14,205 nucleotides of DNA from NCBI GenBank assembly GCA_035711465.1, contig DASTCC010000447.1:1-14205 (forward strand). Direction: 5' to 3'. Shown piece by piece: positions 1 to 8,074 of this stretch. Position numbers and translations under genes: made by a program. A model generated the notes under the pieces. It worked only from the letters and a program-made list of their open reading frames with translations. It did no database searches and was not told where the DNA came from. Within the stretch, counting starts at the first letter, position 1, and each line of letters begins with the position of its first letter. The stretch comes from DASTCC01 sp035711465. GTDB taxonomy: Bacteria; Acidobacteriota; Vicinamibacteria; Vicinamibacterales; SCN-69-37.

Positions 1-2073
<2,073 letters not shown>

Positions 2074-2094
2074 CGCGGGAGCGGCGTCAGTCTA

Positions 2095-3972
2095 CTATGA
2101 GACGCCTTTCTCAACCGCGAACGGCACCGACTTGACGGCGCGCTTGCCCTTCTCGGTTTCGACGATCACCGACAAGACATGCTGTCCGGCAGAGAGATCG
2201 CCAAGAGGCAGAACGGCATCAACCGTCGCTTCTCGTCGCCCCGGTGCGGGCGTTCGAACGGTCAACGCGTCGCGGTGCATTGACTTGCCGTCCACCTGCA
2301 CGTCGGCGGTGACACGGGTGTCGCTCGAGCCCCAGTAGACGCGGGCGAAGACTCGCAGGCGATCCGTCGCCGCGAAGGTCCGAGTCGTCGTGGGCTGGAA
2401 GGGCACCAGGCCGCGAAGCGCGTCGAGGCCGACCGACGCGTCGACGGCGTGTACCGTCGATCCGATCACGATCGGGCTGAGCTGCACGTCGGTCTTGCGG
2501 AAGTTCGGGACGTCGAGCGGGACGTGCGTCGTGCCGGTCCGGCCGAGCGATCGGCTGGTGACGCCGACGCGCAGCGTCATCTCGTCAGCCGGCAGATCGA
2601 TCGTCTCGTTGATCACGAACGTCCCGCGCGCAGTCGGTTTCCACGTGCCGGTGAACGTGATTGGACGCTGGAATGACGCCTTGACCTTGGCGTCGGGAGA
2701 GAGCGCCAGAATGCCGACGCGGATCTCGTCCTCGAGCACGGTCGCGCCGCCCTCGGGCAGCTGGTAGCCGACCTCGATCGTGACGAGCGTCCGCGTGTTG
2801 CCGCGGAGCGCGGGCGCGAGCGGCGCGACGAAGGCCCGGATTGGCAGGCTGGGATCGTCGAGTCCGGCAGCCAGCGCTTTCGTCATGTCGCGGTTCGGCG
2901 TCGATTTCGCCGGCGTAGCGGTGTCGGCGAGATAGCGATCCCGCGCGCGCACACGCAGGCCGGGGCGCTTCACGGTCACCGTCATGTCGTGATACTTGCC
3001 GTCGCGCACGAGAGGATCCGGATAGAAGCCGAGCGTATAGAAGCTGCCGTTGTCGGCGACGATCCGGTCTATCGCCCACAGCGGATTCGACTGCTGCATG
3101 AAGTGAAGCCCGCCGGTGTTGAGCGCCAGTTCGGCGAGCGTGTCGTCGCCGCCCGGGGGATTGACGCGCGGATCGAGCGCGTAGATCGGCACGTTGGCCT
3201 TGCGCGCCCTGTCGTACAGATCGCGGCATTCGACGTCCTCGAAGCTCGGTCGCGGGGTGGGCACGGGATTGCAGGCGCGTGCGCCGACGAACACGATCGC
3301 TCGACGCGCGTAGGCGCTGCCGGCAAGCGCCGCCACGGCGAACTTCAGCGAGTCCACGCGCGGCCGCCACCGCGGGCCCATCGGCTGCATGCCCAGCGCC
3401 GCCCTGCGGCTGTTGACCGCCTCGATCAGCCGCGGGATGTCGTTGGTGAAGTCCTGGCTGATGTCCGATCGGCCCTGCCACACCAGCGCGACCTGATCGT
3501 CGGGTGACAGCGTCTCCAGGAACCGCGTCAGCGCCTTTTTCAGGGCGACGATCACATCGGGGCAGCCCTGGCAGAACATGACATCGGTCAACGACGAGTC
3601 GTCGACGAAGATCACGATCGCGCGGCTCGATCGCGGCGTGGACGCATTCGAGCCGATATCCGACGATGGCGCCGGAGGCGCGTCGACGTCGACGACGCGG
3701 TTGCCGAGCGGGATCGACACGAAGGCGAAGTCCGCGATCGTCTGCCGCCGCCCGTTCTCGGTGATCTCGAAGTCGTCCTTCGTCAAGTCGCGCACCGGCA
3801 CGTCGTCCTTGCCGGTGACGACGACGTCGACGCTGACGTAGTGCGTCGCGCTGCGAAAGGTCGGCTGCTGCTGCGCGGCCAGGCCGGCCGCCGCGATGGC
3901 GATTCCTGCCGCGGCCAGCCACGACCGGCCGACGAGCGACTTCCGATGATGGAGATCGTCGACCTTTGTCAC
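2095..3972 (-). CDS. Secreted VWA-domain protein, acidobacterial VWFA-related type
   Basis: 625 residues from a GTG start preceded by AGGA seven bases upstream. The N-terminus (about 1-33) is a likely signal peptide: Arg/Lys followed by an Ala-rich core ending GLAA before QQQ. Residues 40-80 have the YVSVDVVVTGKDDVPVRDLTKDDFEI pattern split over a short beta domain that precedes VWA domains in acidobacterial VWFA-related proteins (TIGR03436 type). The VWA fold covers about 117-345, with the strand IVIFVDD (119-125). The expected DxSxS metal site reads DDSSL, so metal binding may be weak or altered. A CxxC (134, 137) sits just after it, and two further Cys lie at 234 and 249. The last 280 residues look like beta-rich domains. 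Function is unknown; adhesion or complex assembly at the surface is inferred. It lies upstream of and close to the kinase, suggesting one operon. Confidence 0.92.
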   Translation of the reverse strand: MTKVDDLHHRKSLVGRSWLAAAGIAIAAAGLAAQQQPTFRSATHYVSVDVVVTGKDDVPVRDLTKDDFEITENGRRQTIADFAFVSIPLGNRVVDVDAPPAPSSDIGSNASTPRSSRAIVIFVDDSSLTDVMFCQGCPDVIVALKKALTRFLETLSPDDQVALVWQGRSDISQDFTNDIPRLIEAVNSRRAALGMQPMGPRWRPRVDSLKFAVAALAGSAYARRAIVFVGARACNPVPTPRPSFEDVECRDLYDRARKANVPIYALDPRVNPPGGDDTLAELALNTGGLHFMQQSNPLWAIDRIVADNGSFYTLGFYPDPLVRDGKYHDMTVTVKRPGLRVRARDRYLADTATPAKSTPNRDMTKALAAGLDDPSLPIRAFVAPLAPALRGNTRTLVTIEVGYQLPEGGATVLEDEIRVGILALSPDAKVKASFQRPITFTGTWKPTARGTFVINETIDLPADEMTLRVGVTSRSLGRTGTTHVPLDVPNFRKTDVQLSPIVIGSTVHAVDASVGLDALRGLVPFQPTTTRTFAATDRLRVFARVYWGSSDTRVTADVQVDGKSMHRDALTVRTPAPGRREATVDAVLPLGDLSAGQHVLSVIVETEKGKRAVKSVPFAVEKGVS

Positions 3973-4289
3973 GTCTTGTTCCTGCGCCGCCGCTGCGCCG
4001 CCGGCAGCTTCCAGTCCTCGACCTTCAAACCAGGTACTCGGTGGAACTCTGTGGTGTCGTGGGTGACGAGAGTCAGTTCGCGCGCCATGGCCTGTCCCGC
4101 AATCACTGCCGAGGCTCGCGCGTTCGCCTCCAGGGACACGGCTCCGGGCAGGATGTGGACGTTCGCGATCGAAGGGTCGCCCGACGGCTCAGGCGTGGGC
4201 GTCATCGGGGGCGCGCCGTAGCCGCATGCGGAGAGCCGCAGCATCGGCAGCCACCCTGCTACTGGCCGGAGGAATCGGGATGGACGCAC
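3969..4289 (-). pseudogene. Chimeric remnant: lipoprotein-like N-terminus joined to VapC/PIN C-terminus
   Basis: An open frame of 106 codons from a GTG, but it does not look like one intact protein. Residues 1-57 resemble the start of a small lipoprotein: a lipobox LSAC with Cys22, a Pro-rich linker (APPMTPTPEPSGDP), then VHILPGAVSLEANA, reminiscent of plastocyanin-like lipoproteins just after the linker. Residues about 59-93 instead match the tail of VapC-type PIN toxins: IAGQAMARELTLVTHD, then EFHRVPGLKVEDW. The PIN N-terminal acidic residues are absent, as is the Asp normally just before IAG, so nuclease activity is not expected. No antitoxin gene is visible. It sits 45 bases after the RCK gene, and its TGA overlaps the GTG of the VWA gene. 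I infer a deletion or recombination scar; translation may survive because it leads into the next gene. Confidence 0.55.
3980..3983 (-). promoter_or_regulatory. Ribosome binding site of the VWA gene
   Basis: AGGA on the minus strand, seven bases before the GTG at 3972. It lies inside the end of the upstream remnant frame and supports the GTG as the true start. Confidence 0.6.
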
Positions 4290-4334
4290 TCATGGTCCTT
4301 TCGCACGGCGAGGCGCGGCACGTCGTCCGGTGGC

Positions 4335-5051
4335 TTACGTCGATCGGATATCGCGAACAAGCGTCGTCCGAGTCCCGACGTCGGCAGCGGTGAGGGCGGT
4401 AATCGCGTGGCTGACCTCGTCGCGCTGTGCGACCAGCAGCACGGTCGTGCCGGCGTCGATGACCGACGACCCACGCGGCGGTTCGACAGCGCCGCCGGTG
4501 CGATACAAGGCCGCGAAGACGACGGACTTCGGGAAATCCGGCCGCGCCGCCAGCTCCATCACCGTCCGGCCGGCGCCGACGCTGCCGGCAGGAATCGTCA
4601 GCTCGAACGCGATCGCCGCGCCGTCGCCGATCAGCATGGCGTGCCGGATGGCGTCGTGCTCGACCGCCGTCGTGATCGCGCCGGTGATGAGATCCGTTTC
4701 CGACAGCACGCGATCGATGCCCGCGTTCCTGTAGACGGACCGGTAGGCGTTGTCGCGCATCCGCACCATGACCCGCTCGACGCCGGCGGCGCGGGCGAGC
4801 AGCGATACCGCCAGGTTGTCGGCATCGCGCCGCAGCATGGCCATGACGATGTCCATCCGGCCGATCCCGGCGTCGTCGAGCACCTCGGCCGCGGTGGCGT
4901 CGCCGGTAATCGCGACGAGTCCGTACTGCTCGGCGGCGCGGCGCACGACCGCCGCATCGGTGTCGACAATCGTCACCGCGTGGCCGATGCGCGACAGCTG
5001 GGTGGCGACTTCGAGGCCGGCGCGGCCGGCGCCTACGATCAGAATCTTCAT
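4335..5051 (-). CDS. TrkA-like RCK (NAD-binding plus TrkA_C) ion-transport regulatory protein
   Basis: 238 residues, ATG start. The N-terminal Rossmann domain (about 1-120) has GAGRAG at 7-12 and Asp30 at the end of beta-2, the usual residues for NAD(H) binding. A TrkA_C-like domain follows (about 138-215; IGDGAAIAFELTIP is its first strand region). RCK proteins bind nucleotide and gate K+ or Na+ transporters on the cytoplasmic face. The start overlaps the antiporter stop as ATGA, with GGAG eight bases upstream, so the two genes are very likely translationally coupled. I infer it gates that antiporter, not a Trk channel, because no TrkH/KtrB-like gene is present here. A distant Trk partner remains possible. 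It is about the size of a single-unit TrkA-like (KtrA-type) protein, half of classical double-unit TrkA. Confidence 0.93.
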   Translation of the reverse strand: MKILIVGAGRAGLEVATQLSRIGHAVTIVDTDAAVVRRAAEQYGLVAITGDATAAEVLDDAGIGRMDIVMAMLRRDADNLAVSLLARAAGVERVMVRMRDNAYRSVYRNAGIDRVLSETDLITGAITTAVEHDAIRHAMLIGDGAAIAFELTIPAGSVGAGRTVMELAARPDFPKSVVFAALYRTGGAVEPPRGSSVIDAGTTVLLVAQRDEVSHAITALTAADVGTRTTLVRDIRST

Positions 5052-6580
5052 GTGCCGGGCTCCGTTGAGTGTTCCCCTGCCGCCGATTCGAGGAGTTGCT
5101 CGTCGAGCGCGGCGACGTGCTCGCCGGCCGTACGCTCCGTGATCAGGCCGCGCCGCGCGGCGTCGAGGATGGCGGCCTTCTGCGCCATCAGCACCGCCGG
5201 CTGCACGACCCCTGCATGCGACCGCATCCCGGCTGCCCGCAGCGTGCGTTCGGCGTCGATGATGTCGCGTTGGAAGGCGGCGCGCCGCTCGGCATGCTCC
5301 CGGCGCGAGATCAGGCCGGCGGCGAGCAGGTGATCGAGCTCGAGCTGCGCGCGCCGCGCCCCGATCAGCACCGCGCGGCTGCTGTCCACTTCCGGCAGCG
5401 TTGTCGTGCCGGCCACGCCCAGCCACGTCAGGAACCGGCGGAACGGCAACGCCTGGGTCAGCAGGGTCACGAGCGTGACGCCGAAGACGATCGCGATGAG
5501 CCGATCGCGGTAGGGGATGTTCTGCGGCAGCGCCAGCACCGCGGCCATCGAGAGCGCCCCCTTCACGTTGCCGAACACCATCACGTGCTGCCACCGCCAC
5601 GGCACGCTCTGGCCGGAGAGGTGAAGCGCGCCGAAGCAGACGTACACCGCCACCGCGCGCCCGGCGTGCAGCGCCACCACGGCCAGCAGGATCGGCCAGG
5701 CTTCGCGCACGAGCATATCGCCGCTCAGCTGGATGCCGACGAGCAGGAACAGCCAGACGTTGATGACGAAGGCCGCCACTTCCCAGAAGCCCTGCAGCGC
5801 CAGCACGCGCGAGGGCTCGAGGTGCGTGCGCATCTCGTGGCCGACGAGCACGCCGGCCACCACGACCGCGATCACCGCCGAACCGTGCATGTGCTCGGCC
5901 AGGAGCGAGGTGGCGAAGACGGCGACCAGCGACGCCAGGATCGCGGTCAGATCGTCCGGCGCAAAGCGCAGCACGAACGCGCCGACGGTGCCGCCGACGG
6001 CGCCGAGCAGCAGCCCGGCGACGATGGCGACGAGCAGCATCCGCGCAATCGCCGTCGGGTCGGCGTAGCCCTGCATCACGACGGTCGCGCAGACGCCCAC
6101 CATGACGAGCGCGGTGCCGTCGTTGAAGAGGCTCTCGCCCTCCATGATCGCCGCCAGTCTGTGCGGCACCCGGACGCTGCGAAACGCGAGCAGCACGCTC
6201 ACCGTGTCGGTGATCGCCAGCACCGCGCCAAGCAGCAGCGCCACGGCGAAGGGCAGGCCGATCTCCCACGCCGCGAGCGTCGCGGTGGCGACGAGCGAAA
6301 TGGCGACGCCCGGCACCGCCAGCGCCAGGATCGGCCGCGCCGCCCGCTTCATGCTGACGGCGTCGGCCGACAGCGCCCCCTGGAACACCAGAATCGGCAG
6401 GAACAGCAGCAACACGACGGTGGGATCCATCGTCGTGCGCGGCAGGACGTCCATCAGGACGAGCAGCAGGCCGACGACCACGAGCGCTACGTTGTACGGC
6501 GCGTTGACGCGCTTGGCGACGATGGCGATCCCGGAGCCGATGGCCAGGACGATGAGGAGCTGTTCGAGGTACTCGCGCAT
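5048..6580 (-). CDS. CPA1/NhaP-type cation:proton antiporter with C-terminal helical extension
   Basis: 510 residues with about a dozen hydrophobic segments (about 6-385). It should exchange Na+ or K+ for H+ across the inner membrane. Family signatures: MEGESLFNDGTALV (146-159), with the Asn153-Asp154 pair typical of electroneutral CPA1 exchangers, and an unwound-helix motif ITDT (123-126), where most relatives have TDP. The later VKGALSMA (339-346) has Lys340 where NhaP proteins usually carry Arg. Residues 400-510 are soluble, charged and helical, with no RCK fold; the RCK subunit is encoded by the next gene, overlapping by four bases. The start is uncertain. ATG 6580 puts the N-terminus directly before the first membrane helix, as in most relatives. 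ATG 6652 would add 24 residues and has a weak AAGG upstream. Ion specificity cannot be told from sequence. Confidence 0.94.
   Translation of the reverse strand: MREYLEQLLIVLAIGSGIAIVAKRVNAPYNVALVVVGLLLVLMDVLPRTTMDPTVVLLLFLPILVFQGALSADAVSMKRAARPILALAVPGVAISLVATATLAAWEIGLPFAVALLLGAVLAITDTVSVLLAFRSVRVPHRLAAIMEGESLFNDGTALVMVGVCATVVMQGYADPTAIARMLLVAIVAGLLLGAVGGTVGAFVLRFAPDDLTAILASLVAVFATSLLAEHMHGSAVIAVVVAGVLVGHEMRTHLEPSRVLALQGFWEVAAFVINVWLFLLVGIQLSGDMLVREAWPILLAVVALHAGRAVAVYVCFGALHLSGQSVPWRWQHVMVFGNVKGALSMAAVLALPQNIPYRDRLIAIVFGVTLVTLLTQALPFRRFLTWLGVAGTTTLPEVDSSRAVLIGARRAQLELDHLLAAGLISRREHAERRAAFQRDIIDAERTLRAAGMRSHAGVVQPAVLMAQKAAILDAARRGLITERTAGEHVAALDEQLLESAAGEHSTEPGT
5060..5063 (-). promoter_or_regulatory. 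Ribosome binding site of the RCK gene, inside the antiporter gene
   Basis: GGAG on the minus strand, eight bases before ATG 5051 and within the last antiporter codons. Together with the ATGA overlap it supports coupled translation. Confidence 0.6.
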
Positions 6581-6610
6581 GAAGCCGCCGATATTCTCGT
6601 TCGAAGGGGC

Positions 6611-6634
6611 AGATCCGTAAAGAGATCCGTAAGA
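6611..6634. repeat. 12-bp tandem direct repeat upstream of the antiporter
   Basis: AGATCCGTAA occurs at 6611-6620 and again at 6623-6632, giving a period of 12 bp. It lies 31-54 bases before antiporter ATG 6580. Tandem direct repeats of about one helical turn suit a dimer of an OmpR-type winged-helix protein, and such a gene lies next door. If translation starts at 6652 instead, the same bases encode YGSLYGSA. Confidence 0.5.
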
Positions 6635-6755
6635 AGGGACCTCGATCCTCATCTTCACGAAACCTTGACGCATCGAACGCGCGGCCGTGGAGAATGAGTG
6701 CTGCGTATGGCCGCCTCCCCTCGGCCCAGCCAGCGGCACCCGTCGAGTCTGGGCG

Positions 6756-6980
6756 ATGTTCGCCTTTTTCGTCGCGCTGCCGTCGGTGGCGCTTGCGATG
6801 GCCGGACTCCGCGCGATCGCCGCCGATGACTTCACGTTGTTCACGGCCTTCACGGAAATTTCAGAACTCCGAAGTGCGCCCATAGTGAGGAATGTGCGGC
6901 AACGCGCCGCAAGCAAGATTCTGGTAGCGGATCTTTCCAGTGGCCGAACGGCGTCGGCCTCCTTGATAATCGGCCTGTGA
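6756..6980 (+). CDS. Possible small membrane/exported ORF or gene remnant (doubtful)
   Basis: A 74-residue frame from ATG 6756; the same frame is open back to a GTG at 6687. Its start is strongly hydrophobic (FAFFVALPSVALAMAGLRAI). That resembles a signal peptide or the first membrane helix of a sensor kinase. The TGA overlaps the GTG of the downstream regulator, an arrangement common in coupled genes. Against a real gene: no good ribosome site, and no known domain. Third-position GC is high only up to about 6854 and then collapses, as if only the first part derives from coding sequence. It could be a decayed 5' end of a lost sensor gene or chance. Confidence 0.22.
   Translation: MFAFFVALPSVALAMAGLRAIAADDFTLFTAFTEISELRSAPIVRNVRQRAASKILVADLSSGRTASASLIIGL
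6831..6854. repeat. Three TTCACG direct repeats at 9-bp spacing
   Basis: TTCACG occurs at 6831, 6840 and 6849 with different triplets between (TTG, GCC). A fourth copy lies at 6654-6659, beside the alternative antiporter start. It is either an operator array or, if the small plus-strand frame is translated, three Phe-Thr-x codon triplets. Confidence 0.45.
6942..6975. promoter_or_regulatory. TCGGCC half-sites around a candidate -10 box before the regulator start
   Basis: GGCCGA at 6942-6947 and TCGGCC at 6954-6959 form a perfect inverted repeat with a 6-base spacer. TCGGCC recurs at 6970-6975. Between the last two lies GATAAT (6965-6970), a good -10 match, only six bases before GTG 6977. The hexamer is common in GC-rich DNA, so this is a candidate only. 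Confidence 0.35.
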
Positions 6981-8074
6981 GCGGGAGCGTGCGCACACGA
7001 TGGAGGTTCGACCGCTTCGAGGTCGACCTGCGGCGTCGTGTCCTCACTCGCGCGGGCCGTCAGGTCCGCATTCAGCCGCAGCCGTTCACGCTGCTCGAGG
7101 TGCTGATCTCCCGCGCGGGAGAGACCGTGACGCGCGCCGAGCTTCAGCGCGCGCTCTGGCCGGGCGACACGCACGTCGCCTTCGAGCTCGGGCTGAACAC
7201 CGCGGTGCGCAAGCTGCGGAGCGCGCTTGGCGAGTCGGCGGACGAGCCCCGCTTCGTGCTGACGGTGCCTGGTGTCGGCTACCGGTTCATCGCGATCGTG
7301 TCGCCCGTGACCGAATCCGTCAGGACAAGTACCGCTGCAGGCGTACCGATCGCCCCGATGCCGACGCCCGCGCCAATCGCCGCGTCGACGCGTCAGACTG
7401 CAGCGGCACGGACGGCGTCGGCGGTTCGGGCGGCCGTCGTCGCGGCCATCCTGCTCGCGTCCACGATCACGGCGCCCGGCCAGTTCGGCGATCCGCAACG
7501 CTGGCGATTTCATGCGGATCGAGCTCGCGAGCACGTGGCCGCCACCGACCTGGCGCGGGCGGCCGGCGAGTTCGCACGCGCCGTCATGGCCGGCGCTGAC
7601 GAGGACGCCGTGTTCGTCGATTACTCGTGCGTGCTGGCCGCGTTGAAGGATCACGACGGCGCGTTGCGGGTCATCGAGCTGGGGCTGGATCGGCATCCGA
7701 GATCAATCGCGCTGCGCGCCAACCGGGGGCTGCGCCTTCACGCGGTCGGACGGTACGACGAGGAGCTCGCGGTGCTCACCGACGCGGTCGCGCGCGATCC
7801 GGCCTCGGCTGTCGCGCAGTTCCACCTCGGCCTCGGCTTCGCCCGACGATCCCAGTACGACGCGTCACTCGCGGCGCTCGAACGCGCCGTCGAGCTCTCC
7901 GACGATGCCGCCTATTACCTCTCCTGGCTCGGCCGCATCGCCGCGGACGCCGGCGATCGCCAGAAGGCCGAGCGCGTCATCCGGACGCTGGAGCGGAAAG
8001 CCGCGTCCGCGCCGATCACGCCGGCGCTCATCGACGCGGTTGCGTACCACCTCGCGGCACGGTCCCGGAGCTGA
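6977..8074 (+). CDS. CadC/ToxR-like winged-helix transcriptional regulator with membrane segment and TPRs
   Basis: 365 residues from GTG 6977. Residues about 9-105 form an OmpR/PhoB-type winged helix: the opening strands RFDRFEVDLRRRVL, the PFTLLEVLISRAGETVTRAEL helices, LNTAVRKLRSALGE as recognition helix, and the closing hairpin VPGVGYRFIA. There is no receiver domain. A Pro/Ala-rich linker leads to one hydrophobic segment (about 148-166), so the DNA-binding part is cytoplasmic and the rest extracytoplasmic. Residues 185-345 hold TPR-like helix pairs, probably for protein or ligand contacts. This is a one-component membrane regulator architecture. It is divergent from the antiporter operon and close to several repeat arrays, so control of that operon or itself is a reasonable inference. 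No Shine-Dalgarno site is visible, so a leaderless message is possible. Its end overlaps the convergent hydrolase gene by 47 bases. Confidence 0.92.
   Translation: MSGSVRTRWRFDRFEVDLRRRVLTRAGRQVRIQPQPFTLLEVLISRAGETVTRAELQRALWPGDTHVAFELGLNTAVRKLRSALGESADEPRFVLTVPGVGYRFIAIVSPVTESVRTSTAAGVPIAPMPTPAPIAASTRQTAAARTASAVRAAVVAAILLASTITAPGQFGDPQRWRFHADRAREHVAATDLARAAGEFARAVMAGADEDAVFVDYSCVLAALKDHDGALRVIELGLDRHPRSIALRANRGLRLHAVGRYDEELAVLTDAVARDPASAVAQFHLGLGFARRSQYDASLAALERAVELSDDAAYYLSWLGRIAADAGDRQKAERVIRTLERKAASAPITPALIDAVAYHLAARSRS

Larger units (their letters stand above)
6653..6976. promoter_or_regulatory. Divergent control region between antiporter and winged-helix regulator
   Basis: About 320 bases (about 400 if the antiporter starts at 6580) with no recognisable conserved gene. 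It must hold promoters for both divergent genes. The half nearest the regulator (about 6855-6970) is visibly less GC-rich than the genes. It contains the TTCACG array at 6831-6854 and TCGGCC half-sites at 6942-6975. A small open frame on the plus strand (to 6980) is listed separately. Confidence 0.6.

Noticed and set aside
2585..3922. A 445-codon minus-strand frame overlapping the VWA gene
   Set aside because: It is the same strand in a different frame, Arg-rich and without domains. The VWA frame has a signal peptide, VWA motifs and a ribosome site.
3969..4118. An intact VapBC toxin-antitoxin system
   Set aside because: Only the PIN C-terminal third is present, key acidic residues are missing, and no antitoxin frame lies next to it.
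4225..4390. Plus-strand frame from ATG 4225 with a signal-peptide-like start
   Set aside because: It is short, with no ribosome site and no domain. It runs antisense into the 3' end of the RCK gene before stopping. Probably chance.
3966..5333. A 455-codon plus-strand open frame across the remnant and RCK gene
   Set aside because: It has no recognisable domain and is complementary to a clear RCK protein.
5069..6697. A 542-codon plus-strand open frame antisense to the antiporter
   Set aside because: The product is Arg/His/Asp/Gln-rich with no membrane segment or motif, while the opposite strand encodes a full CPA1 antiporter.
6581..7696. Upstream extension of the antiporter frame to a start at 7696
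   Set aside because: The extra 370 residues are antisense to the winged-helix regulator and Arg/Asp/His-rich. Only 6580 or 6652 are sensible starts.
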